Below, in pieces: positions 12,767 through 23,327 of a stretch of 64,000 bases of DNA. Under the pieces are notes generated by a model. It was not told the DNA's origin. It did no database searches and saw nothing but the letters and a program-made list of their open reading frames with translations. Source of the DNA: Adenophora triphylla var. japonica (taxonomy: Eukaryota > Streptophyta > Magnoliopsida > Asterales > Campanulaceae). A program made the translations under genes and the position numbers. Within the stretch, counting starts at the first letter, position 1. Every line of letters begins with the position of its first letter. Location of the stretch: positions 372,001 to 436,000 of the forward strand of contig JAFEMH010000976.1 in NCBI GenBank assembly GCA_022495995.1, in the 5' to 3' direction.

Positions 12767-15190
12767 TGTGAGGACCTCGACCCGGAACCTAACACGTGTC
12801 CCGAGCTGGAGCGTCCCCAAACTAACTCAAATCACCTAAACTTTTTAAAACTTTGATTTAACTTACAAACTTAAACATACTTAACATAACTATTTCAAAA
12901 TAACTCTACTCCTCTCCACATTGGAGTAAGAGTTGAATAACTTTGAAAGTAACAACCTGTTTTAGTAACAAAAGATTTCGGTTATAACGTAGAAATTAAG
13001 TTTTATATATACAAACTCCATAAAGTAATTATACCAAAATACACCTTCTATGCCAGCCTATACATACCCCGACAATCCCCAAAATATCACTTCCAAACTC
13101 CTCTCCGCCCTTACTTGGTCGGTCCGCCTGTCTCGGGATCTAAAAACATTAAAGGGAGAGGGGTGAGAATAAATCTCAGCAAGCTATTATGAATGCAACA
13201 ATATGCCAAGTAAGATGCAACACATAACAAGTTGCATATAACACATTGGAGAAACAGTAAACACTTTACATTACCTCAGTTTACCTTTTCCCGTCTGAAC
13301 AATAGTCGTACAACATTGGATATAAAATTCCAGTGAACTGCTTGATCATTATACACTTCTTATAAGACCCGTGTTTCAGGGAACCATATAAGATAGTAGC
13401 AACTCTGTAAGGCTTTTGGCTCAATACAGATGCTATAACCCCGACCTGTGGCCACAGGAGGGGACGGTCACATGTATAACGTAATCCGATCACATTAGGT
13501 CACACTTCCATAATTGATCGTATTATGTTATACCCCCAATCATCAGCTGATTAACACAATTCAAGCACATAATAGTTACTTGAAATAAAATCCACAAATG
13601 GGATAAGCAATATAGCCACATGGTAAAATATACTCATGTTCAATAATATCATAGTGTAACATTTATATAATGCACTATGCATCGTACAATCAATGAATAT
13701 GTATGCAAGTAAGGTAACAAGGTATCATCAACCACCCTACATAGTTAATATACAACAATACATGGCCTCTATAAAGACCCAAGTTCAATTTACCAAGTTT
13801 GAGTCACAATGGTTAAGTTACCAAACAAGGCTATCAAGCGTTTTCCAAGCCATTTTTCAAGTACTTCCATAATTCCATTTTTATCAATTAAGATGTCATT
13901 GTGTAGCCCAAGTATTCTACTTTAATCTAGGTTAAAGAGGATTCAATTTGGTTCTAGTTTGGATAGGTTTAAACAGCTCTAAAGTTGGTTCAAAGTCACC
14001 AGGCCAGGGCACGACTCGTGCCCCTTTGACCTTTCCCAGATTCATGCGTCCCTCAGCAAGGCACGACTCGTTATTTCCACAGGGCACGACTCGTGCCTCA
14101 GGGCACGACTCGTGCCATTTCAGCCCAAGTTGATCAGAACGAATTAACCTCTATTTCACGAGTCGTCTCCACGAGTTGGCCATGGGCACGACTCGTGCCA
14201 AGGGGCACGACTCGTGCCACGGCCAGATTCAGGTACCAACAGCAGCTTTAAATCAATATTTCAAGAAACCAAAATCCAACCCAAGCTTCCTCTAAATTGT
14301 GAACACAAGAAAGTTTACTAACTTCACCAATCTCATACTAAATCATTCCTAATCACATAAGATAGATTTGACCTATTTAATACTTAGTTGTTTTAATCCT
14401 TAAACTACCCATTTCATATTTAACCTTTCTATTTCCATTTAGACCATACTCTTTCTTCTTTATCAACCTTCATGAACATCAATCTTGTATCTAGTTCATT
14501 AAACAATTTCTCTACTCCAAGGAAGTGTCCTAACCTTTCAAACAACATTTATAACAACTTTATTAACATCAAATATTCCATGAACATTTATTTGAAGGAA
14601 AGTCATAATAACTCACCTTAGAAATATGGGATGGATTAAGGATTTTCTTAGCTTGATGTGCTCTCCTAGTTGGCCCGAACACGAAAGTACAATCGGATTG
14701 TCAAATGGATAAGAATTGAATGCCCTAGGAACTTGGAAGGGGAGGTTCTCATGGAAGAGTTCCATGGAGATTTTTGGGAGGAAGGAAGAAGAAAATGATG
14801 AGGGGAAAATGGGGAGGTATGGGAGAGTTTGAAAATAGGGGAAGTGGTGAGGGAAAAAAGGGGTCATGGCCCCCCATGACTTCATTAAAGGAAGTCTTCC
14901 CACAAAAGGCAATTTGGTCCTCCAAGGTTAAGGATATAACAACAATCACCTTAACTTCTCTCTTTTACACAAGACAACCTAGCTATTTATATTTTATTTA
15001 TTTTCAATTACTATATTTCAACAAAATACTTTAACTCATTCCCATTTAATCCTAAGGCCTTAAAAATTATTTCCCATCATCTTACTTAACATAAGAAATC
15101 AAAGACATAAAATGAGCACATAAGGTCAACAATAATATAAAAAGCATATAATATGATACTAAAATAGTGCCTAGGGTTAGGGTCATTATA
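12767..15190 (-). repeat. Tekay 5' LTR
   Basis: 2424 bp; starts TGTGAGGACCTCGACC and ends GGGTCATTATA, where the other LTR ends GTTACA, so the terminal dinucleotide is mutated. Flanked by TSD ATCAC at 15191-15195. Confidence 0.9.
14006..14219. repeat. Cluster of GGCACGACTCGTGCC near-palindromes (5' LTR)
   Basis: Counterpart of 7022-7233. Copies lie near 14006, 14060, 14082, 14101, 14185 and 14202. The distribution differs: one copy instead of two at the left, and an extra one in the middle. Confidence 0.85.
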
Positions 15191-15195
15191 ATCAC

Positions 15196-16145
15196 AGAAG
15201 TCAAATGAAACACAAACATCAAATAACACTGTCCATGAGATAATAAATATGGACTTGCCAAAAAGACCCATTTCATAAATCGAATATCAATCGCTTATGT
15301 TTCACAGTTCAATTTCCTAATTATGTTCGGGTCCAGTGGGAGAACAATGACCGAAACAAATAGTTGGTCGCCCTCAACGGAGCCGACCCAACTCGAACAC
15401 AATAACTGAGACCACTGCAACCGTCACATAATTAGCCCCATAGAACCATTTCATATAACAAATCTCATTATTTTGAGAACCAAATCACATAAGCATGCTT
15501 TCAATACCATAATAATATTTACCGAGCAAATCCGAAGCCAAAGCAAGTATCAAATCAGATCGAACAATAAACAAACGTGTCAATAAAGAGGAGTACGACG
15601 ATAATAGGGGTATAAATAAAATGACTAAACTGACACAGAATCAATACTGCATAGTCTCCTTACCTCAAAACTGCTAAAATCGGATCACCAAACTAATCTT
15701 CAAACCAAAAGCATCTTCGGATCAGGCTTTAAAAATACTAGTTAACCTTCATTTTCTCTCTCGGTAGAAGGATACCCCAATTGTAATCCAAACAACATTT
15801 TAATGCCATCAATGTAATCCATCAGCTACTTGAATATTTGATGAGTCACGAAATGCTATAGCAAACCGCATCCAGTAAAGCCACGTCAAGTAGCCTAGTG
15901 TCAATTTTCCATGCAACTAATCTAAACTAATGGGTCCCACAATCCAAAGCCACATTCAACTATTTTTCAAACAAATTCGTCCCATATATCTTTTATTATT
16001 ATTATTATTATTATTCCATCCGCCTCATAATAAAATGCTACTTACCCAAAAATTACTAATTATTATTATCATCTTTAAAATAATAACGTTGTTTTAAAAC
16101 ACAAATATATATACTCAAAATGGAACAAATAATTGGGGTGTCACA
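15196..16145 (-). repeat. Array LTR copy e, right part
   Basis: LTR copy e resumes after the Tekay TSD and ends GGGGTGTCACA. (TTA)n of about eight units near 15992. Confidence 0.85.
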
Positions 16146-16281
16146 TTCTCCCCTCCTTAAAAAGAATTCGCCCGCGAATTCGATTTAGACTAAACCTCAA
16201 ATTCATATCATACTAATCCCCCAAGATCCTATAAACGGCCGAGCTCAAAAGCCTTCCGGCCGGTCCCGCTCTGATACCAAC
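16146..16281 (-). promoter_or_regulatory. Array internal segment 5 (PPT and PBS)
   Basis: Same PPT-to-PBS layout; the next LTR starts at 16282. Confidence 0.8.
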
Positions 16282-17443
16282 TGTAACGCCCCGAAAATTT
16301 CACATGCTTATATTTCCATAAATGTTCAAATATTACAAGTTTAAAATCTCCAAAAATATGATACAAGGTAATTCTACTAACTCCAAAATGCTCCTAAACT
16401 GCTCTGAGCCCAAATCTGCAATTAACTGCAAAATACAAACTGGAGGGGGTGAGCTGGGGAAAGATCAGTAAGAGAGGGGATACGCAGTATCACAGAAGTC
16501 AAATGAAACCCAAACATCAAATAACACTGTCCATGAGATAATAAATATGGACTTGCCAAATAGAACCATTTCATAAATCGAATATCAATCGATTATATTT
16601 CACAGTTCAATGTCCTAATTATGTTCGGGTCCAGTGGGAGAACAATAACCGAAACAAATAGTTGGCCGCCCTCAACGGAGCCGACCCAATTCGAACACAA
16701 TAACCGAGCCCACTGCACCCGTCACATAATTAGCCCCATTGAACCTTTTCATATAACAAATCTCATTATTTTGAAAACCAAATCACATAAGCAAGCTTTC
16801 AATACCATAATAATATTTACCGAGCAAATTCAAAGCCAAAGCAAGTATCAAATCAAACCGAACAAAAAATATACGTGCAATAAAGAGAAGTACGACGATA
16901 ATAGGGGTATAAATAAAATGACGAAACTGACACAGAATCAATACTGCATAGTCTCCTTACCTCAAAACTGCTAAAATTGGATCACCAAACTAATCTTCAA
17001 ACCAAAAGCATCTTCGGATCAAGCTTTAAAAATACAAGTTAACCTTCCTTTTCTCTCTCGACAGAAGGATACCCCAATTGTAATCCAAACAACATTTTTA
17101 TCCATCAATATAATCCATCAGCTACTTGAATATTTGATGAGTCACGAAATGCTATAGCAAACCGCATCCGCTAAAGCCACGTCAAGTAACCTAGTGTCAA
17201 TTTTCCATGCAACTAATCTAAACTAATGGGTCCCACAATCAAAGCCACATTCAACTATTTTTCAAACAAATCCATCCCATATATCTTTTATTATTATTAT
17301 TATTATTACTCCCTCCGCCTCATAATAAAATGCTACTTACCCAAAAATTACTACTTATTATTATTATCATCTTTAAAATAATAACGTTGTTTTAAAAAAC
17401 AAATATATATACTCAAAATGGAACAAATAATTGGGGTGTCACA
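16282..17443 (-). repeat. Array LTR copy f
   Basis: Outermost right LTR. It starts TGTAACGCCCCG, ends GGGGTGTCACA and is followed by the second TAGAA. Confidence 0.85.
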
Positions 17444-17448
17444 TAGAA

Positions 17449-18603
17449 CCTTGTTAATAAGAGCTGGAGTAAATGAATAAACCTTACCCCTCACAAAAAC
17501 TTTCCCAAATTTCTCAGATCCTTCATTATCCAAATGAGCATGAAGATTAGAAAAAAAGTTTATCACAACACTTTCAACAAAAAACTGAGGCATGGTTATT
17601 TGCCTTAAAAAAATTCATGTCCTTCAAAAACTGAACCATTCCTTCCTTTTTTAACTGGCCCTCATCAATATGCTTTTCTTTTAACAATTTTTTACTAGAA
17701 TTATTAAGCCAAAACTCCATGTTTTCTTTCTTATAAAATTCCAAAGTAAGAAATGATTTTGGAAAAGCTTTATCCTCTTCATTTCGAATAAACTCATCAC
17801 CAGATAATTCATTATCACTAGGAGAATATTGTGTAGGAATAGAGGAGGAGGCAGGTGTTACCTCAGATGATATCCTCTTCCTGGTAGCACCTTTGGTAGC
17901 ACTCACAGAAACTTTGGCCTTGCCTTTTCTCTTCTGAAAATCAGACAATGTTTCCTCCTCTTCAGCATCCACCCAGGCTTCAAACGAGTCCACAGAAGGT
18001 TCCTTCTCCTTTGTTGCATCAAAATTTTCGTCACTCACATGAGGTGATGACATTGCCAAGGAGCTTTCTGAGACTTCAATCGGATCAGAGGTAGTATTTG
18101 ATGCAGCTTTAGTCCTGATTGACCTGATTCGATTTGAGGACCTCCTCTTTGTAACTTGAGGAGACTATTTGGCTGAGGGAGCTTTTCTTTTCCTCTTCTC
18201 TTTTGGTTCGGCTGGAATGAGGGTGACTTTGGAAATGCCATGTTCGAATGAGGATATAGGGTCAGCAGCTGGAACTACAGCCATTATTGGAGGAGAAGAG
18301 CTTGGTGTAATCATGGGAGAAGTTTCCATGGCTACACGAGAAGCTACAGAGGGAGCAATACTTGGTGATATGTCCATTTGGTCAGTGTTTGAAGGTTCGG
18401 TGTTGGTATTGGATGGAGAGGCCTTGGACGTATTTTGGGAATTTTTGGAACGGAATTTGACCTAGAATTTTGGAGAGAAGAACGACGTTGAAGGGGGTTA
18501 AAAGGGGAAAGAGAGTAACGGTTAGAGAGAGATAAGAAGAGATTGAGTGAAAATAGGAGAGTGGTTTAAGATAGGGAACAAAAAAATTAATTTGATTTGA
18601 CAA
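17449..18603 (-). pseudogene. SIRE extra 3' ORF (PF20167-like), proximal part
   Basis: Minus-strand coding downstream of pol. It starts near 18603-18377, has a Ser/Pro/Thr-rich N-terminal region with a basic K-E-K-R-K-R-K run, then an acidic segment (D-A-E-E-E-E-T), then a C-terminal part with F-x-x-N-L..V-R-G-K-V-x-x-F-T-P-x-x-I-N, the pattern of the putative plant transposon protein family. A stop follows the basic run near 18165 and a frameshift lies near 17590. The reading resumes at 255-1 after the array. Third ORFs in this place are known from sireviruses and are sometimes called envelope-like; I see no clear signal peptide or membrane segment here, so I do not call it an envelope gene. 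Confidence 0.55.
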
Positions 18604-19200
18604 CTTAAGTCCTATCTTAACTAAACCCCTATAAACCCTCTCAATATCTCTACATTAAAAAACTCCTAATAAACCCTAACCACTCATTTTAAATAACACT
18701 TAACCACCCATTTTAATAACCCCAACAACCCAAAAAAACACACGGCTGTTTAAAAAAAAAATAATAAGTATAACGTAAATAAAAAAGAATGAGTAGACAA
18801 AGTAATTGTAACTAAGTCCGAATTTTATGAGCACAAAATCAAAACAAATATGGGTTAGTTACTCAACAATGTTTACCAAAGATAAAGGAAACTTGTTGAA
18901 GACGTTTTCAAAATCGTAAACTCTTTAATTAAAAAGACTTTCAGATTTTGAAAAATTAATTAACAAATTTCGAAAATTAGAAAAAAAATTAATATAGCAC
19001 ACACTAATGTGTTAAGGCAATGAGGGTTACACCTAGGATAACACATGTGACATAAATCCCCTTGATAAATATTTTCATTTTCAAGTATTTCAGAAATAAC
19101 AAGTTTAGCCATTTTCAAACACTTAAGGCATAACAAGCTGAGCAATTTTCATGCACTTTAGGCATTATAAGCCTATTTTTTTAAGTACATTGCTTGTTAT
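18604..19200. other. SIRE non-coding spacer, AT-rich
   Basis: Between the extra ORF and the stem-loop cluster. Low-complexity A-rich DNA; no gene, tRNA or inserted element recognised. Confidence 0.5.
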
Positions 19201-19430
19201 AAAAGATCAATACACTTCTTTAAACAAGAAAGCATCATAGTAATGAGCTCCGTGCCTCGAGTTATATTTCAAGTGTAAAGATAAAGTGATTTATGCCTTT
19301 CAAGTAGGGTACACTGTAGTAGCGAACTCCATGTCCCTAATACTAAGCATAACTCACCTCATACATTCTCATTGGCAAGAGTACATCGTTGCAGCGAACA
19401 CCGTGCCTCGAGCTCGAGAGAATAGTATGA
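19201..19430 (-). other. Three stem-loop modules in the SIRE spacer
   Basis: Three related modules A (about 19211-19277), B (19286-19357) and C (19359-19430). Each has an inverted-repeat stem around a related apical sequence (GGCACGG..GTTCGCT..ACGATG in element sense). Stems: A TACACTT/AAGTGTA; B 11 positions with one mismatch; C 12 bp with one bulged A. The stems differ in sequence but all pair. Modules C and B match, in the same order and spacing, two modules in the Athila-like element at 26607-26747. Function unknown. Confidence 0.7.
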
Positions 19431-19696
19431 AACAATTGCCTTTGTCTTTTATTTATCATTAAGAAAGATTAGTGACAAATGTCACTTTTAGCATGTGAAG
19501 GGGAATGATATCAAACATGTTAACCAAAGTAATAACCTACCATAACAAAAAGGTCAGCATGTGCCACGGTTAGAACTAAGCTAACCAGATAAAAAGAATA
19601 TAAAAGCATTTTTTTTTAAATAAAGAAAAAAATACACTAATATACAAGTGTTACCCTGAGTGATAACATCACCTGGAGTAGCACTGACAAACAGAC
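19431..19696. other. SIRE non-coding between stem-loop cluster and pol stop
   Basis: AT-rich; holds a poly-T run and one copy of the SIRE word set (GTGATAAC..AGTAGCAC) at 19651-19690. No gene. Confidence 0.4.
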
Positions 19697-21608
19697 TCAG
19701 AGATTACAAAGACCAAGAGATCTTTTCAAACTAGAAAATCTCTCGTGGTCTAAGGCCTTGGTAAAGATGTCAGCCAGTTGATACTTAGTATCAATATGAT
19801 CAATGTTAAGTAGGCCTTTATCTACCATATCTCTAAGGAAATGATGACGTATACCTATGTGCTTAGTACGGGAATGTTGAACATGGTTTTTTGAAATGTT
19901 GATAGAACTCAAGTTATCACAGTACATAGTCAAAGAATTACTCTCTAGGCCATAGTCATCTAGCATATGTTTTAGCCAAATAAGTTGTGAGCAACAACTA
20001 CCAGCTGCAACATACTCAGATTCAGCCGTGGAAAGAGAGACACAATTTTGTTTATGACTATACCATGAAACTAAATTGTTACCCAAGTAAAAGCACCCCC
20101 CACTAATACTCTTCCTATCATCCATATCCCCCGCCCAATCCAAGTCGCTAAAGCCTACCAAATTGGTGTTAGTATCCTTACTAAACCAAATCCCTAATTC
20201 ACTTGTTCCCGTAACATATTTAATTATTTTTTTGATAGAATTAAGGTGGGAGACTTTAGGATTGGCTTGATAACGTGCACAGACGCACACGCTAAACATG
20301 ATATCAGGATGACTAGAAGTGAGATAGAGAAGGCTACCTATCATAGAACGATATAAAGTAGGATCAACATCCTCACCTGCTTGGTCTCTACCAAGTTTAA
20401 GAGAAGAACACATAGGAATTTTTGAACTCTTTGCCCCCTCCAACCCAAACCGTTTCACTAGGCTTTTTGCATACTTGCTTTGTGAAATAAATATCCCTTC
20501 ACTTGATTGTTTCACCTGCAAGCCTAGGAAGAATGTTAACTCACCAATCATGCTCATTTCAAATGTTGACGTCATAGCCTCTATAAAATATTTTAAACAA
20601 GTTTGAGAAGTAGAGCCATAGACTATGTCATCAACATAGATTTGAACAATGACTGTTTCTTTTCCATGCCTTAGGATAAATAAAGTCTTACCTGCTTCAC
20701 CTCTTGTAAAACCATATTCAAGTAAGAAAGAGGTAAGGCGACCATACCACGCACGTGGAACTTGTTTCAAGCCATATAAGGCTTTATCAAGTCTATATAC
20801 AAGGTTTGGTAGATGAGGATCTTCAAATCTTTTTGGTTATTCAACATAAATTTCTTCTTTTAAATAACCATTTAAAAAGGCAGCTTTAACATCCATTTGA
20901 AACAAGGTAATTTTTAGATAATAAGCTATTGCCAAGAGGAGTCTTATGGATTCTATTCTAGCAACGGGAGCAAAGGTCTTATCAAAGTCAGCACCTTCAA
21001 TTTGGGTGTAACCTTGAGCTACGAGACGAGCTTTGTTCCTAACAATATTTTCTTGCTCGTCTGATTTATTTTTAAAAATCCATTTTGTACCAATTACATT
21101 AGTGTTAATGGGACGTGGTACTAAACACCAAACTTCATTACGAGCAAATTGTTCAAGTTCCTCTTGCATGGCATGTACCCAAAAATTATCTTTTAAAGCT
21201 TCAGAAATATTTTTGGGTTCTAAAGAGGAAACAAAACAGGAATATTTTATCTTATGGTATGTGGTGGACATGCACACATACCTCACCATTTCACGGTTAC
21301 TAAAGGGCTCATTGTTCCTTGTTCGTACCCCTTCATTTGCTTCTCCAATAATCTGAGAAGAAGGATGATCTCTTCTGATCCTAGCTGGTGGATCCCTGCT
21401 TAAATCTTCATGCACATGAGCATCATCATCAGACTGTTCGTCATTTTCAGTTGCTGAACTGGTCTCAGGTGATACCGGAGATGCTATCCCTTCAGTGGTA
21501 ACACATTGGTCAGCACCCGTGGTATCACTTGCTTTACTTTGTTCCTCCAGCTCTTTCAGCAATATCAAAGGAGATTCCTGCATTCCATCACCTGTAACAC
21601 TTGCTAAG
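19697..21608 (-). pseudogene. SIRE reverse transcriptase and RNase H
   Basis: Minus-strand copia pol C-terminal half. From 21608 down: an acidic linker, then RT with W-I-F-K-N-K, A-R-L-V-A-Q-G, V-A-R-I-E-S-I-R and D-V-K-A-A-F-L-N-G, then a TAA directly after E-E-I-Y-V-E near 20836. It continues in frame through G-L-K-Q, catalytic Y-V-D-D-I near residue 48 of the lower segment, and RNase H (S-A-E-S-E-Y, Y-C-D-N, H-S-R-T-K-H, D-I-F-T-K-A-L), stopping at 19697. The upstream end abuts the TSD CTAAG of the Athila-like insertion; the frame continues into the integrase at 28841. Apart from the stop the domain is well preserved. Confidence 0.9.
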
Positions 21609-23173
21609 TGATAAGTGACTATTATATAGTCATTTATCCTTATTTTTATATACTTTTTATTGCATAAATCATCATTTCTCATTTCATTTCATATACTTTT
21701 TAGTTCCTTTTCCTCATTTTCTAGATTTTACGCTTTTGGTATTTTTCTTGCTTTTTAAGACAGGTTTTAGGTTCATTTTTATCAAAAGGATACTTGGACA
21801 CTTCAAGGCAAAAGACTTGGGAGAGCACCAACCAAATCAAGCACACAAAGTTAAAATTCAGACAGAGCGGCCGTGCAGCAAAGATGGAGCGGCCGTGCAC
21901 TTGGCCTTTTCGGGCCATTTTTGGCCCTAAATTATAGAGTGGCCGTGTCTTGAAGAGGAGCGCCCGTGTCATCTTATGGAGCGGCCGTGCGGCTTATATA
22001 GGAGCGGCCGTGCGAAGTGTCAAGACTTAAATTCAAATACGGCGCCAAGGGTCACACGGCCGTGCAACTTCCTTGACGCGGCCGTGCAAAAGCGCTGCGA
22101 GACGTAAAGGCACCTTTTGGTTGCACCCGATTGAAGAGTTCCCTCCTTTTTATAAATAGGACCCTAGTGATCAGTCTAAGAAACGAATTATTAGAGAGAA
22201 ACTACTGATATTAGATAGATAGAAAACACAAATACTTGTGATAACAATTTCCAAGGAGATTTGAAGATCAAGTCATTATTTTGTTCTTGAAGTCACTTTG
22301 GAAGAAGAGCAATAAAAGTGAAACATTATTTCCAGCATTTGTTCATCATAAGTCTTTCTTACTCAATCTCTTATTTTAATTGCTTATATATTATAAATGG
22401 CTTGTGAGTAATCCCCCATATTCTTGGGGTTAGAAACTCAAAAGCATGCTTATTCATCATCTAAAAATGATTAGTCTTGTCTTCTTTCTTCATCTAAAAC
22501 AATCTCTTTATATTATTCTCTAAATGCCTTACTTATTGGCGATATCCAATTTGTATGATTCAGTCAATTGAGAGAAGTACCTAGCGGAGAATCTCAATTG
22601 ACGGAACCATATAAAGAAACTAGGTTTATTGATCACGAGAGTAGTTCAATGGCCTAGGGATGTTCCTTTAATGGAAAGTATGTTGACTTCCGTCCTTAAT
22701 GGATTCTTACTAATTATGGTCAGCTAGAGATAAGCCGGAATGCCCGTTTGTGACGGGCGGGGCAAACATAAACGGATTTCTCAAACGGTTAGGACATAAT
22801 TAGTGAAGAATACAAACGCTATTGTCCTAGCCCGAAATAGCGTAGGCCTAACATACCATCCTTGCTTTTTATGAAAACCTTTTATTTCTAAGACAATGAC
22901 AATTTGATGAATAAGAATATGTGTATGATTTCCAATCCCAAGAATGCTTCGTTTTATAAGATTTAAATTAAAAGTATTTTCTGTTTATGATCTCTCTATT
23001 ATTCTAAAAACAAATTTTATCTACCCCCCAATCCTTTCTATATTTTCTAAAAGACAAAAATATCCCTTAAGTAAACCCTGTCTCTGTGGGATCGACTCGT
23101 ACTTGCACCCGCTATATTACAATAGCCCGTGCGCTTGCGGATATAAAATAAACCGTTAGGTTTCGACCGAACA
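21609..23173 (+). repeat. Athila-like element 5' LTR
   Basis: Starts TGATAAGTGACTATTATA and ends TTTCGACCGAACA. It holds the GCGGCCGTGC motif cluster at 21864-22090; a TATA-like TTTTTATAAATAGG at about 22147 is a likely promoter element. Confidence 0.9.
21864..22090. repeat. Cluster of (GA)GCGGCCGTGC motifs (5' LTR)
   Basis: About eight copies or near copies of GCGGCCGTGC or CACGGCCGTGCA separated by unique spacers. The core CGGCCG is a palindrome. The cluster lies just upstream of the TATA-like sequence. Confidence 0.85.
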
Positions 23174-23179
23174 AGTTTT

Positions 23180-23197
23180 TGGCGCCGTTGCCGGGGA
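23180..23197 (+). promoter_or_regulatory. Athila-like element primer binding site
   Basis: TGGCGCCGTTGCCGGGGA, six bases after the LTR. Typical of the Athila/Tat group (usually assigned to tRNA-Asp). Confidence 0.85.
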
Positions 23198-23327
23198 CAA
23201 CGGTTTACTTTTTATTTTTGTCTTTACTACAAAATTTTTTGTTTTTTATTTTATTTTTACTATTTTGCTTTCTTGTCCTATAATCTGTTACGTTTAATTT
23301 TTCTTCAAAGTGTTTTTCTTGTAGTTT

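Larger units (their letters stand above)
5782..15190 (-). mobile_element. Ty3/gypsy Tekay/Del-type chromovirus, full length but inactivated
   Basis: A 9409-bp element on the minus strand with two LTRs (5782-8204 and 12767-15190), PBS TGGTATCAGAGC at 12764-12753, gag-protease-RT-RNase H-integrase-chromodomain in one frame chain, and a PPT at 8219-8205. TSD ATCAC. Over the first ~300 bp I count about eight differences between the LTRs, so the insertion is fairly young. Coding is broken by a TAA between protease and RT (11462-11460), a TAG in RNase H (10004-10002), a frameshift near 8700, and two stops in the chromodomain region. Confidence 0.92.
256..17443 (-). mobile_element. Tandem array of six LTRs with five PBS-PPT-only internal segments (TRIM/LARD-like)
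   Basis: Six copies of a 1.15-1.23 kb LTR alternate with five internal segments of about 136 bp. On the minus strand each internal segment starts with GT plus TGGTATCAGAGC (initiator Met tRNA-type PBS) and ends in a purine tract (AAGGAGGGGAGAA) directly before the next LTR (TGTGACACCCC). There is no coding capacity. The whole array is bounded by one 5-bp TSD, TAGAA (251-255 and 17444-17448), so it entered the SIRE extra ORF as one insertion or expanded after a single insertion. The last internal bases before the PPT resemble the end of a Tekay-type polyprotein, suggesting derivation from a chromovirus. LTR copy five is interrupted by the Tekay element 5782-15190. Confidence 0.85.
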
